Source: Selenomonadaceae bacterium (lineage in GTDB: Bacteria; Bacillota; Negativicutes; Selenomonadales; Selenomonadaceae). Taken from it: DNA of 56,030 nucleotides. Below, in pieces: positions 1 through 9,100 of the stretch. How positions within the stretch are numbered: the stretch's first letter is position 1; each line of letters starts with the position of its first letter. The stretch spans positions 1-56,030 of the forward strand of contig JAFRRH010000009.1 in the NCBI GenBank assembly GCA_017428215.1, written 5' to 3'. The notes under the pieces are model-generated. The model searched no databases, was not told where the DNA came from, and saw only the letters and a list, made by a program, of their open reading frames with translations. The position numbers and the translations under genes were made by a program.

Positions 1-663
1 AATTTCTGTCAGCGGGTAGCCGTTAATGAACAGCCCGAAAAAAATTCCGACGGCACTCAACAAAAGTATCGCGCCGAAAATCGGATAAATACGCCCGATA
101 ATTTTATCAATCGGCAAAAGAGTAGCCAGCAGATAATAAGCAAAAATTACGCCGTAAACCATCATAACTTCCGCGCTCAATGTGGAAGCGTCGCCGTTAA
201 GGATATGGGCAACAAACAAATCGCCGGGCGTGTAGATAAACACCGTGCCAACTAAAAGCATAAGCAAGCAAACAAAGACGTTGTAGACGCTATAAACTCC
301 ACCGCCGAGAAAACGCCGCATAAGCGAGGGCATTTGTTCGCCGCCGTTGCGCAAGGAAATCATGCCGCTCATATAATCGTGAAACGCGCCGCCGATAACG
401 CAACCAATCGGAATTGTGATAAAGGCAATCGGTCCGAACAAAATACCTTGAATTGGTCCGAGCACGGGACCTGTACCGGCAATGTTAAGCAATTCAATCA
501 AACAGTTTTTCCATTTGTTCATCGGCACATAGTCTACGCCGTCTTTTTTGGCAATGGCGGGAGTTTTGGCGGAGGCGTTCGGTTTCATTATACGTTCGCA
601 AAAGGAACCGTAAATAGCCGCACCGACAATTAAAATTATCAAGCCGATTATAAACGTAATCAA
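1..663 (-). CDS. cstA: CstA-family transporter, N-terminal part (cut by window edge)
   Basis: Reading the complement from 663 gives an open frame of 221 codons that runs off the left edge. Hydrophobic segments alternate with the family stretches GTGPVLGPIQG and AFHDYMSGMISLRNGG, which match the CstA/BtsT family of inner-membrane pyruvate or peptide transporters. The start is a TTG at 663-661 with only a weak upstream GAAGTGAG; no ATG lies nearby. It sits 16 bases after the infB stop on the same strand, so co-transcription with the nusA-infB operon is possible. That position is normally taken by rbfA. Substrate cannot be told from the sequence. The family call is firm and the exact start moderately sure. 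Confidence 0.82.
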   Translation of the reverse strand, partial: MITFIIGLIILIVGAAIYGSFCERIMKPNASAKTPAIAKKDGVDYVPMNKWKNCLIELLNIAGTGPVLGPIQGILFGPIAFITIPIGCVIGGAFHDYMSGMISLRNGGEQMPSLMRRFLGGGVYSVYNVFVCLLMLLVGTVFIYTPGDLFVAHILNGDASTLSAEVMMVYGVIFAYYLLATLLPIDKIIGRIYPIFGAILLLSAVGIFFGLFINGYPLTEI

Positions 664-679
664 AACTACTCACTTCTTT

Positions 680-3538
680 CTAATCTGCGCGGTTGACATC
701 TTCAATCGAAGTCTCAATTTCCTCCATTTTATAAGCCTCGATAATGTCGCCCTCTTTAAAGTCGCGATAATCTACAATCGAAATGCCGCATTCATAGCCG
801 GCGGCAACTTCTTTGACTTCATCTTTAAAGCGACGCAGTGAAGCAATTTCGCCGTCGAACATTTCGATATTGTCGCGCAGGATACGAATCTTGCTGTTGT
901 TGAAAATTTTTCCTTCCAACACATACGAGCCGGCGACCAGTGCTTTGGAGAATTTCATAACTTTACGAATCTCGACGCGCCCTTGAATGACTTCCTTAAA
1001 CTTCGGAGCCAATAGACCGCTCATGGCGTCTTCCACGTCGTGGATTGCGTCGTAGATAACGCGGTAAGAACGAATGTCTACATTTTCCGTAGCGGCGGCT
1101 CTGCGAGCGTTATTATCGGGGCGAACGTTAAAGCCGATAATCAGCGCATTTGACGACGAGGCAAGCATAACATCATTTTCCGTGACTGCACCAACGCCCG
1201 AATGGACAATCTTAACGCGGACTTCATCATTTTTATTAAGCGACAAAAGCGACGCTGATAGAGCCTCAACCGAGCCTTGAACGTCAGCTTTGACAACGAT
1301 ATTTAAATCTTTAAGCGAGCCAGCTTGAATCTGATTGAACAGGTCGTCAAGCGAAACTTTCTTGGATTTAATCAACTCGTTGCGTTGGCGTTCGATTCTG
1401 TGTTCGGCAATGGATTTAGTAAGTCTTTCGTCAAGCGCGGCAAGAATATCACCGGCGGCGGGCACGTCGTTTAAGCCCAAAACTTCGACGGGGACGCTGG
1501 GACCTGCCTTTTTAAGATTGTCGCCGCGTTCGTTCATCATAGCGCGAACTTTACCATAAGTTGTACCTGCAACGATTGAATCACCGATACGGAGCGTGCC
1601 ACTTTGCACCAAAACCGTAGCGACGGGACCGCGTCCTCTGTCAAGTTGCGCCTCAATGATAACGCCGCGAGCCTCACGGTTTGGATTAGCTTTGAACTCT
1701 TGAACGTCGGCTTCAAATAAAATTTCTTCCAACAAGTCGTTAATGGCGATATTTTTCTTAGCAGAAACTTCAACCATAGTCGTATCGCCGCCGAAGTCAC
1801 GACTAACTAAACCGTGTTCGAGGAGTTCCTGTTTAACGCGCATTGAATTTGCGCCTGGCTTGTCGATTTTATTAATGGCAACGATAATCGGGACGTTCGC
1901 GGCTTTAGCGTGATTAATCGCCTCAATCGTCTGCGGCATAACGCCATCATCAGCGGCGACGACTAAAATTGCAATATCAGTAACTTGTGCGCCGCGAGCA
2001 CGCATAGCAGTAAAAGCTTCGTGTCCAGGCGTGTCGAGGAAAACAATTTTCCTATCGTTGCAAATGACTTGATACGCGCCGATATGTTGAGTGATTCCGC
2101 CGGCTTCGGTGGAGGTGACGTGAGATTTTCTGATAACGTCGAGGAGCGAGGTTTTGCCGTGATCAACATGCCCCATAACCGTAACGACAGGCGGGCGAAT
2201 TTTCAACGTGGCAGGGTCGTCGACAATTTCGGGGATAAGCGTCGGGTCAACTTCGGGCGGAAGTTCCTCTGCAGTAACTCCGAATTCAGAGGCGACGAGC
2301 GCGGCTGTATCGTAATCGATAACTTGGTTAATCGTAGCGACGACGCCCATCATCAAAAGTTTTTTAATGACTTCGACAGCGGGACAGCTCATCTTGCTTG
2401 CCAAATCTTTAACGGCAATGCTCTCGCCAACTTTGATATGCGTCGGACGAGCGATTTCGACTTTACGGACGGGCTGAGGTTGCTGACGATTTTTTTTGCG
2501 TGCGGATTTAGGAGCGCGTTGTTTATCAGCGGATTGTGCCGCTTGAGTTTTAGCGGCTTCCTTAGCATTTGCCGGACCTTGACGATTGCGATTACGCTGG
2601 CGATTGTTTTTGCCGCCGCCGTCGTCGCGCTGACGATTTTTAGATTGACGGTCGCCGCGTTCCCCGCGAGTATCTTGTTTTTCTGGAGCGCGATTATCTT
2701 GTTTATCCTGCTTACCGCGTCTTTCCTGCTTATCTTGACGTTCTGCGCGGGGTTCTTGCTTATCTTGCCGCTGATTATCGCGTTGTTTTTGTTCCTGTTT
2801 AGGCTTCTGCTGAGGTTGAGGTTGCTTTTGTTCTTGTTTAGGCTTTTGCTGTGGTTGAGCTTGCTTTTGCTCCTGCTTAGACTTTTGTTGGGGTTGAGGT
2901 TGCTTTTGTTCTTGTTTAGGCTTTTGCTGAGGTTGAGGTTGCTTTTGTTCCTGTTTAGGCTTCTGCTGAGGTTGAGCTTGCTTTTGCTCCTGTTTAGGCT
3001 TCTGCTGAGGTTGAGGTTGCTTTTGTTCCTGTTTAGGTTTTTGTTGGGGTTGAGGTTGCTTTTGCTCCTGTTTAGGCTTTTGCTGGGGTTGAGGTTGCTT
3101 TTGCTCCTGCTTAGGCTTTTGCTGAGGTTGAGGTTGCTTTTGCTCCTGCTTGGGTTTTTGCTGTGGTTGAGGTTGTTTTTGTTCCTGTTTAGGTTTTTGC
3201 TGAGGTTGAGGCTGTTTTTGCTCCTGTTTAGGCTTTTGCTGAGGTTGAGGCTGTTTTTGCTCCTGTTTAGGCTTCTGCTGAGGTTGAGGTTGCTTTTGTT
3301 CCTGTTTAGGCTTTTGTTGAGATTTGCCCTGTTGTTTTTGTTCAGCTTTAGGCGCAGGCTCGACGGGTTTTCTGCGAGCGAAATTAGCCTTAACCATTTC
3401 ATAAGCTTCCGCCTCGACGCCGCTGAAACGATTCTTGACTTTAATCCTGCGCTTATTCAGAAAATCGATAATAACTTGCTCTTCTTGATTGAATTCGTTC
3501 GCCATGTCATACACTCTATACTTAACCGGTTTTGACAT
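680..3538 (-). CDS. infB: Translation initiation factor IF-2
   Basis: GTPase that places initiator tRNA on the ribosome. At 952 residues it is much longer than usual for the phylum. The IF2 N-terminal helical domain covers residues 1-55. A Lys/Gln/Pro linker follows, with thirteen perfect-length 13-residue repeats (residues 76-244), then an Arg/Lys/Asp-rich stretch to about 355 and a second IF2_N domain near 365-425. The G domain has GHVDHGKT at 456-463, then DTPGHEAF and NKID, followed by the beta-barrel and C-terminal domains. ATG at 3538 has a G-rich ribosome site (GGGGTG). The gene follows ylxR by 48 bases, and the usual ylxQ is absent between them. The repeat is discussed separately. Confidence 0.97.
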   Translation of the reverse strand: MSKPVKYRVYDMANEFNQEEQVIIDFLNKRRIKVKNRFSGVEAEAYEMVKANFARRKPVEPAPKAEQKQQGKSQQKPKQEQKQPQPQQKPKQEQKQPQPQQKPKQEQKQPQPQQKPKQEQKQPQPQQKPKQEQKQPQPQQKPKQEQKQPQPQQKPKQEQKQPQPQQKPKQEQKQPQPQQKPKQEQKQAQPQQKPKQEQKQPQPQQKPKQEQKQPQPQQKSKQEQKQAQPQQKPKQEQKQPQPQQKPKQEQKQRDNQRQDKQEPRAERQDKQERRGKQDKQDNRAPEKQDTRGERGDRQSKNRQRDDGGGKNNRQRNRNRQGPANAKEAAKTQAAQSADKQRAPKSARKKNRQQPQPVRKVEIARPTHIKVGESIAVKDLASKMSCPAVEVIKKLLMMGVVATINQVIDYDTAALVASEFGVTAEELPPEVDPTLIPEIVDDPATLKIRPPVVTVMGHVDHGKTSLLDVIRKSHVTSTEAGGITQHIGAYQVICNDRKIVFLDTPGHEAFTAMRARGAQVTDIAILVVAADDGVMPQTIEAINHAKAANVPIIVAINKIDKPGANSMRVKQELLEHGLVSRDFGGDTTMVEVSAKKNIAINDLLEEILFEADVQEFKANPNREARGVIIEAQLDRGRGPVATVLVQSGTLRIGDSIVAGTTYGKVRAMMNERGDNLKKAGPSVPVEVLGLNDVPAAGDILAALDERLTKSIAEHRIERQRNELIKSKKVSLDDLFNQIQAGSLKDLNIVVKADVQGSVEALSASLLSLNKNDEVRVKIVHSGVGAVTENDVMLASSSNALIIGFNVRPDNNARRAAATENVDIRSYRVIYDAIHDVEDAMSGLLAPKFKEVIQGRVEIRKVMKFSKALVAGSYVLEGKIFNNSKIRILRDNIEMFDGEIASLRRFKDEVKEVAAGYECGISIVDYRDFKEGDIIEAYKMEEIETSIEDVNRAD
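2807..3313 (-). repeat. 39-bp tandem repeat array inside infB
   Basis: Thirteen consecutive 39-base units encode [13 protein letters not shown], with rare P-to-A and P-to-S variants, and a partial fourteenth unit follows. Period and reading frame are kept exactly. Units differ at synonymous positions (for example ttgctgagg versus ttgttgggg on the plus strand), so this is not a very recent perfect expansion throughout. Confidence 0.95.
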
Positions 3539-3586
3539 AGGTTCACCCCCCGTTGGAAATTTTTATTTACATGTGGATTTTCTCCT

Positions 3587-3871
3587 TTACTCGACCGCCG
3601 CGCAGATTTTATCGTAAAATTCGTTCGGCAATCGGACTTTGAAAATTTTATCCAAGTTACGACGTTTTTTTAATGACGCCGCGCAGATTGACGACTTGCA
3701 GACATAAGCCCCGCGACCTGGAGCCTTGCCGGTCTCGTCGAAGGAAATTTCGACCCCCGACTTAACGACGCGCAACAGCTCCGATTTATGACGAACTTGA
3801 CGGCAAACGACACAGCGGCGCATTTCGATTTGTTTAATCGCCGTGCCTTTAGCAGTCTTGCCCTGCGCCAT
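3587..3871 (-). CDS. ylxR: YlxR/RnpM family RNA-binding protein (DUF448)
   Basis: A 94-residue basic protein with the family signature MRRCVVCRQ at residues 17-25 and GRGAYVC at 52-58. YlxR proteins bind RNA and in Firmicutes have been linked to RNase P modulation and to the nusA-infB operon. The start codon overlaps the nusA stop by one base (TAATG), which implies translational coupling. infB follows 48 bases downstream. There is no L7Ae-like ylxQ gene between them, unlike Bacillus. Confidence 0.93.
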   Translation of the reverse strand: MAQGKTAKGTAIKQIEMRRCVVCRQVRHKSELLRVVKSGVEISFDETGKAPGRGAYVCKSSICAASLKKRRNLDKIFKVRLPNEFYDKICAAVE

Positions 3872-5043
3872 TATCTTTTGCCCTTCTTTTGATTCTTCGG
3901 ACGCGGTTTAAATACTGCCATTGCCCCCGAAATGTCAACTTCGTGCATGCCTTCTTCAAGCGGCGACTTCTTAGCTTGCTTAAGACTTTTAATATCAATC
4001 TTCCAACCTGTAAGCCTAGCGGCAAGGCGTGCGTTTTGCCCTTCCTTACCGATTGCCAAGCTCAACTGATTATCAGGTACGACGACGCGGCAATTTTTAT
4101 CATCATCAATCGCGACGCTGATAATTTTGGCGGGACTTAGCGCGTTGGCAATGTAAACGCCAATATTGGGACTCCATTCGATTACGTCGAGTTTTTCCTC
4201 GCCGAGTTCGTCAAGCACGGGTTGAATTCTGGTGCCGCGTTGACCGACACAGGAACCGACCGCCGCGATATTTGGATCTTTAGAATTGACTGCGACTTTT
4301 GCACGGGCACCCGCCTCACGAGCCACGCCCTTTATTTCGAGTAAACCTTCTTGAATTTCGGGAACTTCGATTTCAAACAGGCGACGCAAAAAATTTGGAT
4401 GAGTGCGCGACAAATAAACTTGAGGACCTTTGCCGCCCTTTTTAACGTCAATTATAAATGCACGAACCATATCGCCAATCTTGTAATGGTCGTGGATAGT
4501 TTGCTCGCTCGGCACCAAGATAGCCTCTGTTTTGCCGACTTCTACAATCAAATTATTATCCTCAATGCGAATAACTTTACCCTTAACAAGGTCGCTGTCA
4601 CGATTTGTAAATTCGTCGTAAATGACATTGCGTTCCGCGTCGCGCAACTTTTGCAAAACGAGTTGTTTAGCTGCCTGCGCGGCGATTCGTCCGAAGTCTT
4701 TAGGCGTAACTTCGATATAAGCTAAGCCGTCTTCAACTTTGACGTTGGGAAGCGCGGCAACTTCTTCTTCGGAAATTTCGGTGTCAGAGTCAGTAACTTC
4801 ATCGACGACGATTTTCAACGAATAAACATGATAACTGCCGTCATTGCGGTCGATTTCAACTTTAACGCTGTCATCGTCAATTTTGGAGCTGTCATCATTC
4901 TTGCTGAAATTTTTCTTGTAAGCGATTTTGAGCGCGTCCTCCACAGCCTCGAACATGACTTCGGGCGCAATATCTTTTTCGGCGCACAAATCTTTCAGCG
5001 CGTCAATCAAATTTAATTCCGGTTGTTTTCTTCTGCCAGCCAA
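3871..5043 (-). CDS. nusA: Transcription termination/antitermination factor NusA
   Basis: RNA-polymerase-associated elongation factor acting at pauses, hairpins and antitermination complexes. The 390-residue protein has the N-terminal polymerase-binding domain (1-125), an S1 domain (about 135-200) and two KH domains, including VGQRGTRIQPVLDELG and AIGKEGQNARLAARLTGW. It ends soon after KH2 with a basic KGKR tail, as in Gram-positive NusA, and lacks the acidic repeats of proteobacteria. The start is TTG at 5043 behind AGGAGG at 10 bases. It lies 26 bases after rimP in the same operon. Confidence 0.96.
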   Translation of the reverse strand: MAGRRKQPELNLIDALKDLCAEKDIAPEVMFEAVEDALKIAYKKNFSKNDDSSKIDDDSVKVEIDRNDGSYHVYSLKIVVDEVTDSDTEISEEEVAALPNVKVEDGLAYIEVTPKDFGRIAAQAAKQLVLQKLRDAERNVIYDEFTNRDSDLVKGKVIRIEDNNLIVEVGKTEAILVPSEQTIHDHYKIGDMVRAFIIDVKKGGKGPQVYLSRTHPNFLRRLFEIEVPEIQEGLLEIKGVAREAGARAKVAVNSKDPNIAAVGSCVGQRGTRIQPVLDELGEEKLDVIEWSPNIGVYIANALSPAKIISVAIDDDKNCRVVVPDNQLSLAIGKEGQNARLAARLTGWKIDIKSLKQAKKSPLEEGMHEVDISGAMAVFKPRPKNQKKGKR

Positions 5044-5069
5044 GTAAATTCTTCCTCCTAAAAAATATT

Positions 5070-5513
5070 TTAAAAATCTATATGCAACCTCACGAGCGCG
5101 ATTTTTTCACGCGGCAAGGGCGCAATGTCTTTAATATACAAAAATTTTTCGTCGCGACTAACAAGTTCCCCGACAAAAAGTTTTTTCCCGTCGAGTGGCG
5201 CGTAAAGTGTCACGTCAACAATTTTGCCAGCCTCGCGAATGAAATCTTTATCCTTTTTTAAAATGCGGTCGATACCAGGCGACGAGACCTCCAAAATATA
5301 TGCCCCGCCGATTATGTCCGCCGCGTCGAGTTTCGCGCTCAACTGTTCGCTAAGCTTTTGGCAGTCGTCTAAATCTATGCCGCCCGCCTTGTCCACGAAC
5401 ACCCGCAAATACCAATCGCGCTCCTTAACATATTCCACGTCAACTAACTCATAATCCGTGCCCGACAAAATTTCTGCCATTAAATCTTCTACCTGCGCTT
5501 CAATTTTGCTCAA
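5070..5513 (-). CDS. rimP: Ribosome maturation factor RimP
   Basis: A 147-residue protein needed for 30S subunit maturation. The RimP fold is recognised from the N-terminal half (DYELVDVEYVKERDWYLRVF, then GGIDLDDCQKLSEQL) and the conserved EVSSPGIDRIL segment. The start is TTG at 5513 with a good GGAGGTGG site upstream. First conserved gene of the rimP-nusA-ylxR-infB operon, read from the promoter at 5676-5704. A small translated-looking frame ends inside its first codons (see 5500-5634). Confidence 0.95.
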   Translation of the reverse strand: MSKIEAQVEDLMAEILSGTDYELVDVEYVKERDWYLRVFVDKAGGIDLDDCQKLSEQLSAKLDAADIIGGAYILEVSSPGIDRILKKDKDFIREAGKIVDVTLYAPLDGKKLFVGELVSRDEKFLYIKDIAPLPREKIALVRLHIDF

Positions 5514-5634
5514 ACTTCCACCTCCAAAAATTTTCCCTTATAACGTGAAAGAGTGGACGCGAGCCCACTCTTTCAACTAAGCTATGTCCAAAAAATTTTT
5601 CCTCGCCCACGCGAAGAGAATTAAAACGTTGCAA
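5500..5634 (-). CDS. Possible 44-residue upstream ORF in the rimP leader
   Basis: Between the rimP promoter and rimP lies an exact GGAGGT (5646-5641), six bases before a TTG at 5634. From it a 44-codon frame runs to a TGA at 5502-5500, overlapping the rimP start in another frame. The peptide is basic and aromatic (starts LQRFNSLRVGEEKFFG) and matches nothing I recognise. The strong ribosome site is real; whether a peptide is made, or the site serves leader regulation, is inference. A 10-bp hairpin lies inside it. Confidence 0.4.
   Translation of the reverse strand: MQRFNSLRVGEEKFFGHSLVERVGSRPLFHVIRENFWRWKFEQN
5548..5575 (-). other. 10-bp perfect hairpin in the rimP leader
   Basis: GAAAGAGTGG and CCACTCTTTC form a perfect 10-bp stem with an 8-base loop, without a following T-run on either strand. 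It lies inside the small upstream frame and 35 bases before the rimP start. It is therefore more likely a regulatory or RNA-processing structure than a terminator. Confidence 0.6.
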
Positions 5635-5675
5635 TCAATTACCTCCACAAAACTTTTAATTTAACTTTGCGCCAT

Positions 5676-5704
5676 ATTGTAAACAAAATTCGGCGTATTT
5701 GCAA
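5676..5704 (-). promoter_or_regulatory. Sigma-70-type promoter of the rimP-nusA-infB operon
   Basis: Read on the minus strand: TTGCAA (5704-5699), a 17-base spacer, then TACAAT (5681-5676). It lies 35 bases upstream of the GGAGGT of the small leader frame and just past the fabF stop. Confidence 0.75.
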
Positions 5705-5734
5705 GTTTTTTCTTCGCGTAAAGAAAATTAATTG

Positions 5735-6979
5735 TCAGCTGATGAATTTTTTAAAGACAAGGCAAGCATTATGTCCGCCAAAACCAAAGGAATTTGAAAT
5801 CGCCGCATTGACTGTAAGAGCTTGCGCCACGTTCGGAACGTAGTTTAAATCTAAGCCTTCTTCGGGCGTTTCGTAATTAGTCGTCGGGTGGACAATATCA
5901 TTTTCAACGGAAAGAATTGTTGCAATCGCCTCAATACCGCCCGCCGCGCCGAGCATATGTCCTGTCATAGATTTAGTAGACGAAACCGCCAATTTATAGG
6001 CGTGTTCACCAAAAAGATTTTTAATAGCTTCGGTCTCGCCTTTGTCGTTAAATTGCGTCGAAGTGCCATGCGCATTTATATAATCAATTTCTTCCGGCTT
6101 AAGTCCTGCGTCGTCGAGCGCAAGTTTCATACACTTTGCTTGAGTAATTCCTCCTGGCGCAGGTGTCGTAATGTGATAGGCGTCATCATTTCTGCCGTAG
6201 CCAACAATTTCCGCGTAAATGTGCGCACCACGAGCTTTAGCGTGCTCCAAACTTTCAAGGACGATAATTCCCGCGCCTTCGCCCATAACAAAGCCACTAC
6301 GATTTTTATCAAACGGTCGCGACGCATGAGCCGGATCATCATTGTGGTCAGCGCAAAGAGCTTTCATAGACGCAAAGCCCGCTACACCTGCAGGAGAAAT
6401 TGCCGCTTCCGAGCCGCCCGCAAACATCATATCAGCTTCGCCGCGCTGAATCACTAGGAAGGCGTCGCCAATAGAATTTGTTCCCGACGCGCAAGCAGTA
6501 ACTATGCACTCGCAAGGACCTTGCAACTTAAACGCAATGGCAATGTTGCCCGCCGCCATATTAGCAATCATCATCGGGATAAAAAACGGACTGATTCGCG
6601 AAGGACCTTTGCTGAAAAGTTTTTCGTACTGATTATGGAGCGTGTTCATTCCGCCGATACCCGCCCCGACAAAAACGCCAGTGCGTTCGCTATCAATATT
6701 TTTAATCTGCGCGTCGTCAAAGGCAAGCCGCGTCGCCGCCAATGCAAATTGCGTATATCTGTCCATGCGCTTTATTTCTTTTTTATCAATAAACTGCACG
6801 GGGTCGAAATCTTGCACTTCACCGGCGATTTGCGAGGTGTATCCAGTCGGGTCGAAATGAGTTATCTTGCTGATACCATTTTTGCCAGCCTTGAGAGCCT
6901 CCCAAAAGTTTTCTTTACCAATGCCAATAGGCGAGACTGCTCCTAAGCCCGTAACTACAACTCTATTTTCTTGAATCAA
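5735..6979 (-). CDS. fabF: 3-oxoacyl-[acyl-carrier-protein] synthase II
   Basis: Condensing enzyme that elongates acyl-ACP in type II fatty acid synthesis. Its 414 residues are full length. The Cys-His-His triad is visible: the nucleophile in VTACASGTNS, the first His in NAHGTSTQFND and the second in STKSMTGHMLGAAGG. The start is TTG at 6979 behind AAGGAGG. It has its own promoter (7004-7032) and stands apart from other fab genes in this window. It is divergent from hisH. Confidence 0.97.
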   Translation of the reverse strand: MIQENRVVVTGLGAVSPIGIGKENFWEALKAGKNGISKITHFDPTGYTSQIAGEVQDFDPVQFIDKKEIKRMDRYTQFALAATRLAFDDAQIKNIDSERTGVFVGAGIGGMNTLHNQYEKLFSKGPSRISPFFIPMMIANMAAGNIAIAFKLQGPCECIVTACASGTNSIGDAFLVIQRGEADMMFAGGSEAAISPAGVAGFASMKALCADHNDDPAHASRPFDKNRSGFVMGEGAGIIVLESLEHAKARGAHIYAEIVGYGRNDDAYHITTPAPGGITQAKCMKLALDDAGLKPEEIDYINAHGTSTQFNDKGETEAIKNLFGEHAYKLAVSSTKSMTGHMLGAAGGIEAIATILSVENDIVHPTTNYETPEEGLDLNYVPNVAQALTVNAAISNSFGFGGHNACLVFKKFIS

Positions 6980-7003
6980 ATTTATCAGCCTCCTTTGATT
7001 TTG

Positions 7004-7032
7004 ATTATAACGCCATTTTCAAAGCTCGTAAA
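7004..7032 (-). promoter_or_regulatory. Probable fabF promoter
   Basis: Minus strand: TTTACG (7032-7027), 17-base spacer, TATAAT (7009-7004), 25 bases before the TTG start of fabF. The -10 is perfect; the -35 matches four of six. Confidence 0.6.
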
Positions 7033-7076
7033 GTTTATGGTAAATTTTATTCCAAATATTTTTATTGCTCCAAAAT

Positions 7077-7105
7077 TTTTCGCGGCAAGAATTTTATTGT
7101 ATAAT
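7077..7105 (+). promoter_or_regulatory. Probable promoter of hisH and the downstream chain
   Basis: TATAAT at 7100-7105 stands 26 bases before the hisH start. The -35 at 17 bases is poor (TTTTCG, 7077-7082). It is the only promoter-like sequence before hisH and may serve hisH-mcrBC-ilvB. Confidence 0.45.
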
Positions 7106-7131
7106 CGGGAAAAATTATTTGACGAGGTGCA

Positions 7132-7734
7132 ATGATGATAATTTTGATTGATTATGGCGTTGGGAATTTGTACAGCGTGGCAAAAGCGGTTGCGAGCGTT
7201 GGCGGCGACGTTAAAATTTCTAATTCGGCTGACGACCTTAAATGCGCCGATAAAATTATTTTGCCGGGTGTGGGCGCGTTCGGCGATTGCATGAAAAATC
7301 TTGAGGCAACTGGTTTGATTCCGACGATTAAGCGCGAAGTTGCTAATGGGAAAAAAATTTTAGGAATTTGCGTTGGACTTCAGATTTTATTCGCGGGCAG
7401 TGAGGAATCTCCTAACGTCGACGGGCTAAAAATTTTCGACGGGCAAGTTAAACGGATTAAAGCGGGCGATTTAAAAATTCCGCACATGGGCTGGAACTCT
7501 ATAAAATTCGGCGGCTCGAAACTTTTTGCGGGCTTGAGCGGCATGTCGTATTTTTATTTTGTGCACAGCTATCACGCCGCCCCCGACGACAAAAAAATAA
7601 TCGCGGCGACAACAACTTACGGCGAAGAAGTTACTGCTGCTCTTGAGTTTGAAAATATTTTCGCGACGCAATTTCACCCCGAAAAGTCCGGTGATGTCGG
7701 CTTGCAAGTATTGAAAAATTTTATTAAGGTTTAA
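7132..7734 (+). CDS. hisH: Imidazole glycerol phosphate synthase, glutamine amidotransferase subunit
   Basis: Class I glutamine amidotransferase that supplies ammonia to HisF in histidine synthesis. Its 200 residues are normal for HisH. The catalytic Cys lies in LGICVGLQ (family GICLGMQ) and the His in TQFHPEKSGDVGL. Other conserved parts are DYGVGNLYSV and LPGVGAFGDCM. ATGATG allows a start at 7132 or 7135, with GAGGTG upstream. No hisF or other his gene follows; mcrB starts 13 bases downstream, so hisH is separated from its partner gene here. Confidence 0.93.
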   Translation: MMIILIDYGVGNLYSVAKAVASVGGDVKISNSADDLKCADKIILPGVGAFGDCMKNLEATGLIPTIKREVANGKKILGICVGLQILFAGSEESPNVDGLKIFDGQVKRIKAGDLKIPHMGWNSIKFGGSKLFAGLSGMSYFYFVHSYHAAPDDKKIIAATTTYGEEVTAALEFENIFATQFHPEKSGDVGLQVLKNFIKV

Positions 7735-7747
7735 TAAAGGTGATTAT

Positions 7748-9100
7748 ATGGCTTATCAAAGGAAAGCAGGCGATAGAATAACATTTTGGGAAGTAATTCA
7801 TCGTGCAACCTCATTTTCTAGTGATGATTTGGAATTTTTATTAAACGAAGGAATTATTATTACATTTGGTAAAAAAAACATCGAGAGACTTTCTGCAATG
7901 CGTAATGGAGATTATTTTTATCTTTGCGAGGCAGTAAGAGTAAAATTAATCGGACGAATCATTGACGATGAACCAGAGTTTTGCGAATACAAAAAGAATT
8001 ATTTTTGGGCAGGGTATCAACGTCATTATGAAATGATTTTTCCAGCCGATGGCGTACCTTTAATCAAAAAATTTTATCGTGGCGAAGAAAAATACTATAC
8101 TCCAAATTTTTCAAGCGGCTTATACAATCACAAACACGTGGTTGAAATTAGTCAAGATGATGCAAGCGACTTTGAAAAAAATATTCTACGTCCATTTTTC
8201 GGCATTGGAATAGAAGATTTGCCAGATTTATGGTCTTCTGAAACAATTATTCCAACGTCAAGTCCATCTAATAAAATTCCGCAACCTTTAGAGAATTTTT
8301 TTCCGCTCAATCAAATTCTTTACGGCGTTCCTGGCACCGGTAAAACTTTTATAACTGCCGCTTATGCCGTTGCAATTTGCGACAATCAACCGCTCAACGA
8401 AACTCCGGATAAAAAAAGATACAAGCAACTTTGTGACGACGGCAGAATTAAATTCGTGACGTTTCATCAAAGTTACAGCTACGAAGATTTTATCGAGGGT
8501 ATCAAGCCGACAATCACAAACGGAAATATTTCTTACGAAGTTAAAGCGGGCATATTTAAAAAATTTTGTGACGACGCACGGAATAAGAATTGGAATTTTG
8601 TTTTCATAATCGACGAAATAAATCGCGGGAATATCTCCAAAATTTTCGGCGAGCTGATAACGCTGATTGAAGACGACAAGCGCGGCGAACTTTACGTGAC
8701 GTTGCCATATTCGCAGGAAGAATTCACTGTCCCGAAAAATGTTTATATAATCGGCACGATGAACACCGCCGACCGCTCAATCGCGCTGATAGATACGGCA
8801 TTGCGGCGCAGATTTGATTTTATCGAGATGATGCCGCGCCCCGAACTGCTAAAAAGCGACGTTGACGGCGTAAATCTGCAAAAAATACTGGCTGAACTCA
8901 ATAAAAATATAAAAAATCTCTATGACCGCGACCACACAATCGGGCACGCTTATTTTATGAAGTGTGAGAGCCGCGCAGATATTGATAAAGTTTTCCGCAA
9001 CAAAATTATTCCGCTCCTGCAAGAATACTTTTTCGACGACTACGAACGGATTAACGAGGTTTTAGACGGAGTTAAGAGTTATGATTGTCCGCGAGTATGA
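7748..9100 (+). CDS. mcrB: McrB-type AAA+ GTPase of a type IV (McrBC) restriction system
   Basis: DNA-translocating GTPase subunit of a modification-dependent endonuclease. The AAA+ domain fills residues about 185-440: NQILYGVPGTGKT (Walker A), VTFHQSYSYEDFIEGIKP, FVFIIDEINRGN (Walker B) and GTMNTADRSIALIDTALRRRF. The first 170 residues form a separate domain (with YFYLCEAVRVKLIGRI) that I cannot assign. In McrB proteins this position reads the modified base, so target specificity is unknown. ATG at 7748 has AAAGGTG upstream. It overlaps mcrC by 20 bases. The first third looks more AT-rich than its neighbours. Confidence 0.9.
   Translation: MAYQRKAGDRITFWEVIHRATSFSSDDLEFLLNEGIIITFGKKNIERLSAMRNGDYFYLCEAVRVKLIGRIIDDEPEFCEYKKNYFWAGYQRHYEMIFPADGVPLIKKFYRGEEKYYTPNFSSGLYNHKHVVEISQDDASDFEKNILRPFFGIGIEDLPDLWSSETIIPTSSPSNKIPQPLENFFPLNQILYGVPGTGKTFITAAYAVAICDNQPLNETPDKKRYKQLCDDGRIKFVTFHQSYSYEDFIEGIKPTITNGNISYEVKAGIFKKFCDDARNKNWNFVFIIDEINRGNISKIFGELITLIEDDKRGELYVTLPYSQEEFTVPKNVYIIGTMNTADRSIALIDTALRRRFDFIEMMPRPELLKSDVDGVNLQKILAELNKNIKNLYDRDHTIGHAYFMKCESRADIDKVFRNKIIPLLQEYFFDDYERINEVLDGVKSYDCPRV

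Noticed and set aside
2787..3313. CRISPR-like regular repeat
   Set aside because: Units are contiguous without unique spacers and keep the infB reading frame.
2389..3402. 337-codon minus-strand frame of Ser/Asn/Leu/Lys repeats
   Set aside because: A frame-shifted reading of the infB repeat without its own ribosome site.
1985..3535. 516-codon open frame on the plus strand, Leu/Arg/Phe-rich
   Set aside because: It is the antisense of infB. The frame stays open because the 39-bp repeat has no stop in that register; the infB protein is clearly the real product.
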